Shown one piece after another: positions 1 to 8,248 of a stretch of DNA of 49,245 nt. Both the position numbers and the translations under genes were made by a program. The DNA comes from an uncultured Elusimicrobia bacterium (GTDB taxonomy: Bacteria > Elusimicrobiota > Endomicrobiia > Endomicrobiales > Endomicrobiaceae), in the NCBI GenBank assembly GCA_947168325.1, contig CAMVLN010000002.1:1-49245 (forward strand), in the 5' to 3' direction. Positions within the stretch are counted from its first letter, which is position 1. Each line of letters starts with the position of its first letter. The notes beneath the pieces are model-generated. The model made no database searches. It saw nothing but the letters and a program-made list of their open reading frames with translations, and was not told the origin of the DNA.

Positions 1-1
1 A

Positions 2-358
2 TTTAAAATAAAAACAGTTAATCAAATAAACGATTTTGCTATGATAAAAGAAGCAGTTTTTAGAAGGTATTCTGGAATTATAAGACGAAATGAAAAATTT
101 CCGGACTTGATTGTTATTGATGGTGGAAAGGTGCAACTTTCCTATGCACAATTGGCTCTTGATGAAATAGGAATTTATATTCCTATAATTTCACTTGCTA
201 AACAACAGGAAGAAATTTTTATTTGTGGAAAAACAAAATCAATAATATTGCCACGAAATTCATTAGCTTTAAGATTATTGCAATCAATAAGAGACGAAGC
301 TCATAGATTTGCAATTACATTTCATAAACAGTTAAGAGCCAAAGAATTTATTAGATAA
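2..358 (+). CDS. uvrC: UvrABC excinuclease subunit C, C-terminal part (5' end outside window)
   Basis: UvrC makes the dual incisions in nucleotide excision repair. Only the last ~118 codons are present. The frame is open from base 2, so the ATG at 41 in the ORF track is internal. The visible part is the RNase H-like C-terminal nuclease domain: 'DLIVIDGGK', then 'LQSIRDEAHRFAITFHK', both hallmark UvrC motifs. The protein stops about ten residues after the FAITFHK motif. Most UvrC proteins continue into a tandem helix-hairpin-helix DNA-binding domain, and neither the frame nor the following bases encode one. It is the first gene of a long plus-strand series. Identity is secure; the missing tail may be natural for this lineage or a truncation. 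Confidence 0.93.
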   Translation, partial: FKIKTVNQINDFAMIKEAVFRRYSGIIRRNEKFPDLIVIDGGKVQLSYAQLALDEIGIYIPIISLAKQQEEIFICGKTKSIILPRNSLALRLLQSIRDEAHRFAITFHKQLRAKEFIR

Positions 359-386
359 GTATAAATTATTTGTTAGATGTTCACAA

Positions 387-410
387 TTACATTAATTGAA
401 ATTAATGTAA
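387..410. repeat. Perfect AT-only palindrome between uvrC and ftsK
   Basis: An 11-base arm TTACATTAATT and its exact reverse complement flank a 2-base centre. It lies 29 bases after the uvrC stop and before the ftsK -10. It could be a weak terminator hairpin for uvrC (a short T run follows about 10 bases later) or an operator for ftsK. No G-C pair clamp supports a strong terminator. Confidence 0.4.
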
Positions 411-446
411 AATGATTGCTTTTTATACTAAATTATTATATTTTTG

Positions 447-452
447 TATAAT
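447..452 (+). promoter_or_regulatory. Possible -10 element for ftsK
   Basis: TATAAT occurs 32 bases before the preferred ftsK ATG. No convincing -35 lies at 16-18 bases: a TTGCTT at 416-421 is 25 bases away. In DNA this AT-rich, chance hexamers are common, so this is a weak call. Confidence 0.3.
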
Positions 453-483
453 ATAACAGTTGTGTATAAAATGGGAATCTTTT

Positions 484-2682
484 ATGGCTAAACAATCAAA
501 AAAAGAATTAGAAGAATATAAAGAGAGAAAAAGATTACTAAAATCGTGTATATGTTTTTTTGTTTCTATTTTTATTTTTATTTCATTGCTACAGGTTAGT
601 ATTACAGGTATTGTTGGGGCTGGAATAAAAAAAATTTTAGAAGAATGTATAGGAAATTCTTCTTATATTTTATCTATTATAATTTTTTGGTTTGCTATTT
701 TATATTTAATAAAAAATATAAATATTAGAACTAGGCTTGATATAATACTTGCAACTATTTCTTTAGTGTTTAGTTCTATATTTTTATCTCTATTAAATAT
801 TTTTTTAAAATTACCAATAAGTGGTGGCTATTTAGGAAATATGCTAGCTCCTTGTTTTTATGAACCAATTGGTATTTTTTCTTTACTTTTGGTTTTTTTT
901 ATTTTTATATTTTTCTTTGCACATTTTTTTAGAATTTCTCTTTTTAAAATAACAAAATATTTAATAGCTTCTACTATTAACGACATTAAGCAATGGTATA
1001 GCTATCAAAAAGCAAAAAAACAAGAAAAACCAAATATTATAGACAATATTAATAAAGGAAAAGATGGACAAAAAGCACAAACATTTAAGCAAATAGAAAA
1101 GCCAAGAATTATAGATAGCAGAAACAACAAAAAAGATGACGATTTTATAAAACAACAAATTAGTGAAACAACTTATCATGAGCATAAAGTTCCAAATATA
1201 ACAAAGAACACTGTTGAACAAGAAAAAATAGATACAAAAACTTTTAAATATACTTTGCCACCTGTAAAGCTATTAAGAGAAGGTTCTTTAAATACTCAAA
1301 TAAATGAAAAAGAGTTGCAAAAAAGGGCAGAGGATTTAAGAGAAACACTAAAATCCTTTAAAATAGATGCTATAGTTCAAGATATTATTCCAGGACCTGT
1401 TATTACAAGGTATGATATTGTTCTTTCTCCAGGTATAAAAATTCAGTCTGTAATGAATATAATGGACAATATTTCTCTTGCTATGAAAACTTCTGCTATA
1501 AGGATAGAACAAATTCCTGAAAAATCAGCAGTTGGTATAGAAATTCCCAATCCAAAACCTTCTTTAGTAAGTTTAAGAGACATTTTAGATACAAAGGGTT
1601 TTTACGAGTCAAAATCGTTGTTAACACTTGCTGTTGGAACAAAAACAGATGGAAGTGGATATATATCAAATTTAGCAAAAATGCCACACTTACTTATTGC
1701 AGGCTCTACTGGTTCTGGGAAAAGTGTTGGAGTTCACAATATAATTTTATCAATACTTTATAAGGCAAGGCCAGATGAAGTGAAATTTATGTTAATAGAT
1801 CCTAAAAGAGTGGAAATGACAGCTTATAAAGATATTCCTCACTTATATAATCCTTGTTGTATTGCAGATGATGCAGATGTTATAATAAATCCTAACGAAG
1901 CAGCAAATGCTCTTAAAAAACTTGTTGATATTATGGAAAATAGGTATGAAAAATATTCTCAAGAATCAGTAAGAAATATTGAAGAATATAATGCTAAAAT
2001 GGAACTTGAAAAAAAAGATAAAGATTATTATATAGTTGTTATAATAGACGAGTTGGCAGATTTAATGATGGTTTCAAAAAAAGAAATAGAAACTCCTATA
2101 ATAAGGATAGCTCAAAAAGCTAGAGCTGTTGGAATACATTTAGTTCTTGCAACTCAAAGGCCAACGGTAAATGTTATTACAGGTTTAATAAAATCCAATA
2201 TACCTGCTAGATTATCATTTCAAACGGTATCCGCAGTAGATTCTAAAGTTATTCTTGATACTATAGGGGCAGAAAGTTTAATAGGTAAAGGTGATATGTT
2301 GTTTTTACCACCTTCTGAACCAAGACCTGTAAGACTTCAAGGAGCTTTTGTCTCTACAAAAGAAATAGAACAGGTGGTAAAATTTATATCTAATCAAAAT
2401 TTTCCAAAAGTATATGAAGCCCCTATAAACGAAGTTTCTCAGTCTGCAGGATTAGCTCCGGAAGATAAAAATGAAAAAGATTTAGTTCCTGCTTTACGAC
2501 TTATTATTGAAAGAAGAGAAATTTCACAAGATTTATTAAAAGCAAATTTTGGTGGTTCTGCAAAGGCAACAAATTTGTTAAGTCTTTTAAGAATGAGAAA
2601 TTTTATATATAAGCCAGAGGGGAAAAATCGTTGGCAAATAAATTATGAATTGATAGAGGATTATTTAAGAATAAATGGATAA
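484..2682 (+). CDS. ftsK: DNA translocase FtsK/SpoIIIE
   Basis: FtsK is a septum-anchored DNA pump that clears chromosome from the closing division plane and helps dimer resolution. About 732 residues. Several hydrophobic segments span roughly residues 18-160, followed by a short Lys/Gln-rich linker, a RecA-like motor with Walker A GSTGSGKS (407-414) and Walker B ending IIDELAD (D522), and a C-terminal winged-helix gamma domain (~670-732) that reads orienting DNA sequences. The ATG at 484 was chosen over the TTG at 460 because GGGA lies 7 bases upstream of it. It overlaps lolA by 8 bases. A xerD-like gene in the same gene series is consistent with dimer resolution. The linker is short compared with E. 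coli FtsK. Confidence 0.95.
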   Translation: MAKQSKKELEEYKERKRLLKSCICFFVSIFIFISLLQVSITGIVGAGIKKILEECIGNSSYILSIIIFWFAILYLIKNINIRTRLDIILATISLVFSSIFLSLLNIFLKLPISGGYLGNMLAPCFYEPIGIFSLLLVFFIFIFFFAHFFRISLFKITKYLIASTINDIKQWYSYQKAKKQEKPNIIDNINKGKDGQKAQTFKQIEKPRIIDSRNNKKDDDFIKQQISETTYHEHKVPNITKNTVEQEKIDTKTFKYTLPPVKLLREGSLNTQINEKELQKRAEDLRETLKSFKIDAIVQDIIPGPVITRYDIVLSPGIKIQSVMNIMDNISLAMKTSAIRIEQIPEKSAVGIEIPNPKPSLVSLRDILDTKGFYESKSLLTLAVGTKTDGSGYISNLAKMPHLLIAGSTGSGKSVGVHNIILSILYKARPDEVKFMLIDPKRVEMTAYKDIPHLYNPCCIADDADVIINPNEAANALKKLVDIMENRYEKYSQESVRNIEEYNAKMELEKKDKDYYIVVIIDELADLMMVSKKEIETPIIRIAQKARAVGIHLVLATQRPTVNVITGLIKSNIPARLSFQTVSAVDSKVILDTIGAESLIGKGDMLFLPPSEPRPVRLQGAFVSTKEIEQVVKFISNQNFPKVYEAPINEVSQSAGLAPEDKNEKDLVPALRLIIERREISQDLLKANFGGSAKATNLLSLLRMRNFIYKPEGKNRWQINYELIEDYLRING

Positions 2683-3334
2683 AAAATTTTTTAATTTATT
2701 ATTAACTGTTGTTGTACTTTTTGTTAGTTCAAATGTTTTTTGTAAAGAACAAACAAAATTAGATATTGTTTTAAATAATTTAGAAAAAGAAAATAAAACA
2801 ATAACAGATTTTCAAACAAATTATTTTCAAACTATAACATATTTATCTACAGATGAACAGTTATATTCAGAAGGTATTTTTAAATATAAAAAACAAAATT
2901 ATATTTATTTAGAACAAACAAAACCTGCAAATCAATACATCTATATTGATGGTAAAAATATTACAACATATATCCCTGCAAATAGGCAAGCAATAGTAGA
3001 AAAATGGAAAGATGTTGTAAATAGCGATGTGATATTAACATCTGTTTTCAGATTCATAAATAATTGGAAAACTTTTAAAAAAGATTTTATTGTAGAACTT
3101 AAAGAAGAAACCAAAGTTAATTATTTGTTTTTAATAAAGTCGAAAGATGTAAAAGAAAAATGGGAAATGACAATTAATATAAGCAAAAATACTTTTCAAG
3201 TAATAAAAGTTTCTTTTAATAATGGAAATTTTACTGTTAATATTAAGCTTGTAAATTATAGATTAAATAATAATTTTTCAAAAGATATGTTTAAATTTGT
3301 AGTTCCAAAAAATATTGAGGTTATATGTTTATAG
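2675..3334 (+). CDS. lolA: Outer-membrane lipoprotein carrier LolA-like protein
   Basis: LolA shuttles lipoproteins across the periplasm to the outer membrane. The 219-residue protein begins with a typical signal peptide: KK, a hydrophobic core, and a likely cleavage near 'VFCKEQ'. The mature part shows the LolA fold pattern: 'ITDFQTNYFQT' near the start, 'GIFKYKKQNYIYLEQTKP', then 'YIYIDGKNITTYIP', ending in beta strands. The Phe-Gln and 'G.F...P' elements match the family; overall identity is likely low. The start overlaps ftsK by 8 bases, implying translational coupling, and rodZ follows after 12 bases. Its presence is direct support for a Gram-negative envelope with sorted lipoproteins, one of which may be the TPR lipoprotein at 36954. 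Confidence 0.82.
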   Translation: MDKKFFNLLLTVVVLFVSSNVFCKEQTKLDIVLNNLEKENKTITDFQTNYFQTITYLSTDEQLYSEGIFKYKKQNYIYLEQTKPANQYIYIDGKNITTYIPANRQAIVEKWKDVVNSDVILTSVFRFINNWKTFKKDFIVELKEETKVNYLFLIKSKDVKEKWEMTINISKNTFQVIKVSFNNGNFTVNIKLVNYRLNNNFSKDMFKFVVPKNIEVICL

Positions 3335-3346
3335 AGGTATATTATT

Positions 3347-4645
3347 ATGTTAAATAGTCCGGGATCAATTTTACAACAGGTAAGAAATCAATTAGGATAC
3401 ACAATAGATGATGTTCATATTAAAACAAAAATAAAAAAAGAATATATTAAAGGACTTGAAAATGATGATATATCTGCTTTTCCTGCAGAACTTTATTATA
3501 AAAATTTTTTAAAATCTTATGCTTTATATTTAAAATTAAACCCTAATGAACTTATACAAATATATGAACAAAATAAAATAGAACATCAAAAAAATTTATT
3601 TAGGCAAGATAAAGATATTGAAAAAAATTTTGTTCGTTTTTATAAGAATAATAGAAATTTATTAATATATGTTGGATGGTCTGTTTGTATAATTTGTTTG
3701 TTAATCATAATTATAGTAAATCTACCAAAAACAATTGTAATAAATAAAACAAAACAAGAACAGAGTATAGATAGAAATAGTATGGTAGTTTCTACATTGA
3801 CAGGAGTTGTTTCTCCCAAAGCAGAAGAAATAAAAAAACTAACGGTACAAAATAAACAAAAATTGTATATTAAAGCACTCGCTGATACATGGATAAAAAT
3901 AGTAGCTGATAATAAAGATATTTTTGAGGGAACTATTACAAAACATTTTGAATATAAGGCAAACGATGAATTTATAGTAAAAATAGGTAATATTAATACA
4001 GTAGAAGTATATTTTAATGATAAACTTGTTGATATTAAAGCTGGTAAAAATTCGAAAAGTAATGTAAGAACTATAAAATTATTAAAAAATAAAATAGTAC
4101 ATTTAACAAATATGTCAGATGTGATTAATAAAGAGCAAGAACAGAAATCATATGGAAATAATATAGTAGTTTCTACATTGACAGGAGTTGTTTCTCCCAA
4201 AGCAGAAGGAATAAGACGACAAACAGAAAAGCAAAGCAAACAAAAAATATATGCCAAAGAAGCAAATACAGCAGGTATTATTAAGAAAGAGCAAGAAGAG
4301 AAAGCAGATGGAAATAAGATAGTAGTTTCTACATTGACAAAAGTTGTTTCTTCCAAAGCAGAAGAAATAAAAAAACTAACAGGACAAAATAAACAAAAAT
4401 TATATATTAAAGCACTTGCTGATACATGGGTAAAAATAATAGCTGATAATAAAGATGTTTTTGAGGGGACTGTTAGAGAACACTTTGAGTATATTGCTAG
4501 TGATGAATTTATAATAAAAATAGGTAATATTGATACAGTAGAAATATATTTTAATGATAAACTTGTTGATATTAAAGCTGGGAAAAATTCAAAAAGTAAT
4601 GTAAAAACTATAAAATTATCAAGAAATAAAAATGAACAAGAATAA
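3347..4645 (+). CDS. rodZ: RodZ-like membrane protein with helix-turn-helix and duplicated C-terminal domain
   Basis: RodZ links the MreB cytoskeleton to the cell-wall elongation machine. Residues 1-75 form an HTH_25 domain ('GSILQQVRNQLGYTIDDV', 'KEYIKGLENDD'). A transmembrane segment lies at about 104-126, so the rest is periplasmic. The family's C-terminal beta domain (DUF4115-like) appears twice, at about residues 172-260 and 351-430, nearly identical in sequence ('KLYIKALADTW.KI' and 'FNDKLVDIKAGKNSKSNV'). A linker segment 'VSTLT.VVS.KAE' occurs three times. The 432-residue length is therefore inflated by internal duplication. Overlaps rimO by 14 bases. mrdA and rodA, its functional partners, are elsewhere in the window. 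The identification rests on domain architecture. Confidence 0.85.
   Translation: MLNSPGSILQQVRNQLGYTIDDVHIKTKIKKEYIKGLENDDISAFPAELYYKNFLKSYALYLKLNPNELIQIYEQNKIEHQKNLFRQDKDIEKNFVRFYKNNRNLLIYVGWSVCIICLLIIIIVNLPKTIVINKTKQEQSIDRNSMVVSTLTGVVSPKAEEIKKLTVQNKQKLYIKALADTWIKIVADNKDIFEGTITKHFEYKANDEFIVKIGNINTVEVYFNDKLVDIKAGKNSKSNVRTIKLLKNKIVHLTNMSDVINKEQEQKSYGNNIVVSTLTGVVSPKAEGIRRQTEKQSKQKIYAKEANTAGIIKKEQEEKADGNKIVVSTLTKVVSSKAEEIKKLTGQNKQKLYIKALADTWVKIIADNKDVFEGTVREHFEYIASDEFIIKIGNIDTVEIYFNDKLVDIKAGKNSKSNVKTIKLSRNKNEQE
3785..4382 (+). repeat. Intragenic duplications inside rodZ
   Basis: The stretch beginning GTAGTTTCTACATTGACA recurs at 3785, 4166 and 4322. The third unit continues into a second copy of the C-terminal domain, so domain copies are spaced about 537 bases apart (residues 172 and 351). 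The middle unit diverges after about 45 bases. DNA-level similarity is high, which suggests recent duplication rather than ancient domain repetition. Confidence 0.9.
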
Positions 4646-5930
4646 TGTATGTATTATCACTTTAGGATGTTCAAAAAATACTGTTGAAGCTGAAACTGTT
4701 GCAGGTTTATTTGTAAAAGAAGGTTTTAAAATAATAAGTAATGTTGAGGAAGCAGATATTATTGTTATACATACTTGTTCTTTTATTCAAGATGCACAAA
4801 AAGAATCTAAGTATCAAATCCAACAAGCAGGACTTTTAAAACAAAAAAATAAAAATTTAAAAATATTTGTATCCGGTTGTTTAGCCCAGTTATTACAAGA
4901 CAAAATTAAAAAAGAGTATCCTTTTATTGATGGATATGTTGGAACCGGTAATTTTGATAAAATTGTAAAACTAATACAGGAAAATAAATTTTTTTTCAAA
5001 ACGAAAGTTGCTGGGGGAGTAACAAATTTTAAAACAAGAGTGTTATCAACAAATTTGCCATCCACATATATAAAAATATCAGAAGGTTGTAATCATAAAT
5101 GTAGTTATTGTATAATTCCCAATATTAGAGGGAGTTTTACTAGTAGACCTGTAAAGGCAATTGTAGATGAAGCAAAGTTTTTAGCAGATTCTGGAGTTAA
5201 AGAACTTAATATTATTGCACAAGATACAACATCTTATGGAATAGATATTTATCAAAAACTGTCTCTTTCAAAACTTCTTAAAGAAATATCTAAAATTAAC
5301 CAATTTAAATGGATACGTTTATTGTATGCTTATCCTTCTACAATAAATAAAGAATTATTAGAAACTATTTATGAAAAAGAAAATATTTGTAATTATATAG
5401 ACATTCCTATTCAACATGTAAGTAAAAATGTTTTAAAAAATATGAGAAGACCTACTAATACAAGGCAAATAATTGAAAGTATAAAAAATAGTTTTCCTAA
5501 CATTATTTTAAGAACATCATTAATAGTAGGGTTTCCTAACGAAACAGATGCTGATTTTAAAGAGCTTGTGGCATTTATAAAACAAAATTATTTTGAACAT
5601 GTTGGAATTTTTGCATACTCTGATCAAAAAACTGCCATATCTTATAAATTTAAAAATAAAATTTCTAAAGAAATTATAGAAGAAAGATTGAATATATTAG
5701 CAACAGAACAATTTAAAAATGTTATAAAAAATAATAAAAACAAAATAGGAAAAACTTTTGAAGTTTTACCTGAGTTTGTTTCAAAAAATAAAGTTTGGGG
5801 TAGAGCTTATTTTCAAGCTCCAGAAATAGATAATATGATTATTGTAAGTAAAAGAGATGATATTAGTTTAGGTCAATTTACAAACATAAAAATAAAAGGC
5901 TATAAAGACTACGATTTAATTGCAAAATAA
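4632..5930 (+). CDS. rimO: Ribosomal protein uS12 methylthiotransferase RimO
   Basis: RimO is a radical SAM enzyme that methylthiolates a conserved aspartate of ribosomal protein S12. The 432 residues show the N-terminal UPF0004 domain with cluster cysteines C13, C49 and C83, the radical SAM motif C153-x3-C157-x2-C160 in 'EGCNHKCSYCIIPNIRG', and a C-terminal TRAM domain with 'GRAYFQAPEIDN'. 'ITLGCSKN' and 'EGCNHKCSYCIIP' favour RimO over the tRNA enzyme MiaB. The start ATG lies inside the end of rodZ (14-base overlap), so coupled translation is likely. Confidence 0.92.
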   Translation: MNKNNVCIITLGCSKNTVEAETVAGLFVKEGFKIISNVEEADIIVIHTCSFIQDAQKESKYQIQQAGLLKQKNKNLKIFVSGCLAQLLQDKIKKEYPFIDGYVGTGNFDKIVKLIQENKFFFKTKVAGGVTNFKTRVLSTNLPSTYIKISEGCNHKCSYCIIPNIRGSFTSRPVKAIVDEAKFLADSGVKELNIIAQDTTSYGIDIYQKLSLSKLLKEISKINQFKWIRLLYAYPSTINKELLETIYEKENICNYIDIPIQHVSKNVLKNMRRPTNTRQIIESIKNSFPNIILRTSLIVGFPNETDADFKELVAFIKQNYFEHVGIFAYSDQKTAISYKFKNKISKEIIEERLNILATEQFKNVIKNNKNKIGKTFEVLPEFVSKNKVWGRAYFQAPEIDNMIIVSKRDDISLGQFTNIKIKGYKDYDLIAK

Positions 5931-6059
5931 TGTATAATCTATACTTAGTTAATTAAAGTTTACAAGTATAAAAATTTCATTATTGTTGTTGATTGTTATT
6001 TTACAATCAGTATTTGTGTATTAGAATATAATCTCAATATCTGCTTGAGGGATTTCTTT

Positions 6060-6686
6060 ATGAATTTAGCAAATAAATTTACAATGTTTAGAGTTTTGTT
6101 AGTTCCTATATTTATTGTTTTTGTAACAATAGATTCTTTTTGGACTAATATTTTTGCTTTAGTTGTTTTTGTAATTGCAGCAATTACAGATTGTTTTGAT
6201 GGGATTATTGCAAGAAAATATAATTTGGTAACAACTTTTGGTATATTTTTAGATCCTTTAGCAGATAAACTATTAGTTACATCTGCTTTCATTTCCTTTG
6301 TTGGCAAGTATACACTGAATATTCCTGCTTGGATGGTAATTTGTATAATAGCAAGAGAATTTATTATTACAGGTTTAAGGTCAATAGCTGCTTCAAAAAA
6401 TATTATTATTACAGCAAGTGTATATGGAAAAATAAAAACAACATCTCAAATGTTTACAATTATAGCAATACTTGTCGTTTTGATAATAAATGCAATGTTA
6501 GCAAAATTCTATTTTTTAACACCCTACGAATTATTGGAATTATCTGTTTGGCAACAATGGTTAGGATTATTTCTTCTTTATGCTCCATATTGGTTGATGT
6601 TTATAACAACCATGCTCACACTATATTCTGGGTTTACTTACCTATTAGAATATAAAAAAATACTTTTAAATAAAATAAAAAAATGA
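6060..6686 (+). CDS. pgsA: CDP-diacylglycerol--glycerol-3-phosphate 3-phosphatidyltransferase
   Basis: This membrane enzyme commits CDP-diacylglycerol to phosphatidylglycerol synthesis. The CDP-alcohol phosphotransferase motif is complete: D44-x2-D47-G-x2-A51-R52-x8-G61-x3-D65-x3-D69. Several transmembrane segments follow, with 'IIAREFIITGLRSIAA' typical of PgsA. The ATG at 6060 is preferred over the TTG at 6045 because GAGGGA sits 7 bases before it, giving 208 residues. The last four bases overlap the next start (ATGA). Confidence 0.9.
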   Translation: MNLANKFTMFRVLLVPIFIVFVTIDSFWTNIFALVVFVIAAITDCFDGIIARKYNLVTTFGIFLDPLADKLLVTSAFISFVGKYTLNIPAWMVICIIAREFIITGLRSIAASKNIIITASVYGKIKTTSQMFTIIAILVVLIINAMLAKFYFLTPYELLELSVWQQWLGLFLLYAPYWLMFITTMLTLYSGFTYLLEYKKILLNKIKK

Positions 6687-7303
6687 TACAAACAACTTCT
6701 GTAGTTTCAGGTAGTTTTCAAGTAAATTGTTATATTGTTTATGATAGTATTTTAAAAAAAGCTATTATTATTGATCCTGGTGAACAAGCACAAAAGGTAA
6801 TAAATAGAATTGAAGAACTTAATTTAAATCCAGAACTTTTAATAAACACACATGGACATTTTGATCATATTTTTTCAGATGATATTATTAGAGAGAAATA
6901 TCATATTCCACTAGCAATTTTTAAAGATGACACTGGAATGTTATTAGATGGAAACTTAAATTTTTCTCAATATATGGATAAAACTGTAATAATAAAACAA
7001 GCTGACATTATTTTTGATAAAGAGGGAATAAAAGAAACTTCTTTTTGTAAATATAGAGTAATTCATACACCAGGTCATAGCAAAGGATCAATATGTATTT
7101 TGATAGATAACATTCTTTTTTCTGGAGATACAGTTTTTAAAAATTCTATTGGAAGGACAGATTTAATAGGTGGCAATTATAATGAGCTTATACAATCTTT
7201 AGATAAAATAAAAAAACTTCCAGAAGATATAATTGTTTACCCAGGTCATGGTCCGTTTACAAATTTAAAAGATGAAATGAACAATAATCCATATTTTAAA
7301 TAA
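6683..7303 (+). CDS. Metallo-beta-lactamase-fold hydrolase (glyoxalase II-like)
   Basis: The 206-residue protein has the zinc-binding signature H57-x-H59-x-D61-H62 ('THGHFDH'), a later 'HTPGHSKGSICI' histidine, 'LFSGDTVF' with the bridging aspartate, and 'VYPGHGP' with the last histidine. This is the compact cytosolic subgroup often called YcbL- or GloB-like. Substrate cannot be read from sequence: hydroxyacylglutathione-type thioesters are possible, but the C-terminal glutathione-binding extension of true GloB is absent. It overlaps pgsA by 4 bases and is followed 3 bases later by the recombinase gene. Confidence 0.85.
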   Translation: MIQTTSVVSGSFQVNCYIVYDSILKKAIIIDPGEQAQKVINRIEELNLNPELLINTHGHFDHIFSDDIIREKYHIPLAIFKDDTGMLLDGNLNFSQYMDKTVIIKQADIIFDKEGIKETSFCKYRVIHTPGHSKGSICILIDNILFSGDTVFKNSIGRTDLIGGNYNELIQSLDKIKKLPEDIIVYPGHGPFTNLKDEMNNNPYFK

Positions 7304-7306
7304 ATT

Positions 7307-8173
7307 ATGCAGTATTTAGATGATTTTATTAATTATATTTTAATAGAAAAAGGACTATCAAAAAATACTGCTCTTGCATATAAAACAGATTTAAATATAT
7401 ATTTAAAATTTCTTGAAGATAAAGGTATAAATTATAAGAACATAAGCCATTTAGAGATTACAGATTTTTTGTGGCATTTAAAAACTTCAAAATCCAGTCC
7501 TAGAACTATTTGCAGGATGATAGAATCTATAAGACAATTTTATAAATTTCTAATTTCAGAAGATTATATACAAACTAACCCAACAATATATCTTGCAACT
7601 CCAAAAATTCCTACAATACTTCCAGATATGCTTTCTATAGAAGAGATAGATAAGTTACTAAACTCTGTATCAGATAGCGACAAAATTTCTATTAGAAATA
7701 GGGCAATGCTTGAATTATTGTATGCTACAGGGCTTAGAGTTTCAGAACTTATAAATTTAAAGTTTTCCAATATAGACATAAACGAATGTTATATAAAAAT
7801 TTTAGGTAAAGGCAATAAAGAAAGAATAGTCCCTTTTGGAGAAAAAACACAATTGTATTTAAAAAGATATTTAAAAATTAGAAAAAATATTAATTTGGAA
7901 TATGTTTTTTTAACAAAATTAAATAAGCCTATCTCAAGAATAGAATTTTGGAGGCAATTAAAAAATATAGCATTAAAAGCAGGCATAACCAAAAATATTA
8001 CCCCTCACACTTTAAGACATTCTTTTGCAACACATTTACTTACAGGAGGAGCAGATATTAGATTTGTTCAAGAAATGTTAGGGCACAGTTCTATTTCTAC
8101 AACTCAAATATATACTCATTTAAGTCAAGAAACATTGCAAGAACAACATAAAAAATATCATCCTAGAGGATAA
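7307..8173 (+). CDS. xerD: Tyrosine recombinase XerC/XerD
   Basis: Site-specific recombinase of 288 residues, likely resolving chromosome dimers at dif together with FtsK. An N-terminal SAM-like DNA-binding domain (~1-95) precedes the catalytic domain. All catalytic residues are visible: R144 in 'TGLRVSEL', K168 in 'GKGNKER', H234-x2-R237 in 'HTLRH', H260 in 'LGHSS' and nucleophile Y269 in 'IYTHL'. Size, lack of extensions and chromosomal operon setting argue for a housekeeping Xer rather than an integron or phage integrase. XerC versus XerD cannot be settled; some bacteria use a single Xer. Confidence 0.88.
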   Translation: MQYLDDFINYILIEKGLSKNTALAYKTDLNIYLKFLEDKGINYKNISHLEITDFLWHLKTSKSSPRTICRMIESIRQFYKFLISEDYIQTNPTIYLATPKIPTILPDMLSIEEIDKLLNSVSDSDKISIRNRAMLELLYATGLRVSELINLKFSNIDINECYIKILGKGNKERIVPFGEKTQLYLKRYLKIRKNINLEYVFLTKLNKPISRIEFWRQLKNIALKAGITKNITPHTLRHSFATHLLTGGADIRFVQEMLGHSSISTTQIYTHLSQETLQEQHKKYHPRG

Positions 8174-8204
8174 AAATAATAAGTACAAGATGTAAATTTT
8201 ATAG

Positions 8205-8210
8205 TATAAT
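8205..8210 (+). promoter_or_regulatory. Possible -10 element upstream of glmS
   Basis: TATAAT lies 39 bases before the glmS ATG in the 75-base gap after xerD. No good -35 was found at the usual distance. A Shine-Dalgarno-like AAGG is found at 8237-8240. Weak call based on position and hexamer only. Confidence 0.3.
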
Positions 8211-8248
8211 AATAAATATAAATAAAATAGAATAAAAGGTATTGAATT

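Noticed and set aside
3640-4356. 238-codon minus-strand ORF opposite rodZ
   Set aside because: It is a mirror of the duplicated rodZ region; the repeated VNVETTILF segments are the antisense of the VSTLT repeats. No ribosome binding site or family features.
8174-8248. glmS ribozyme upstream of glmS
   Set aside because: The gap is only 75 bases and lacks the ribozyme core; it is plain AT-rich DNA.
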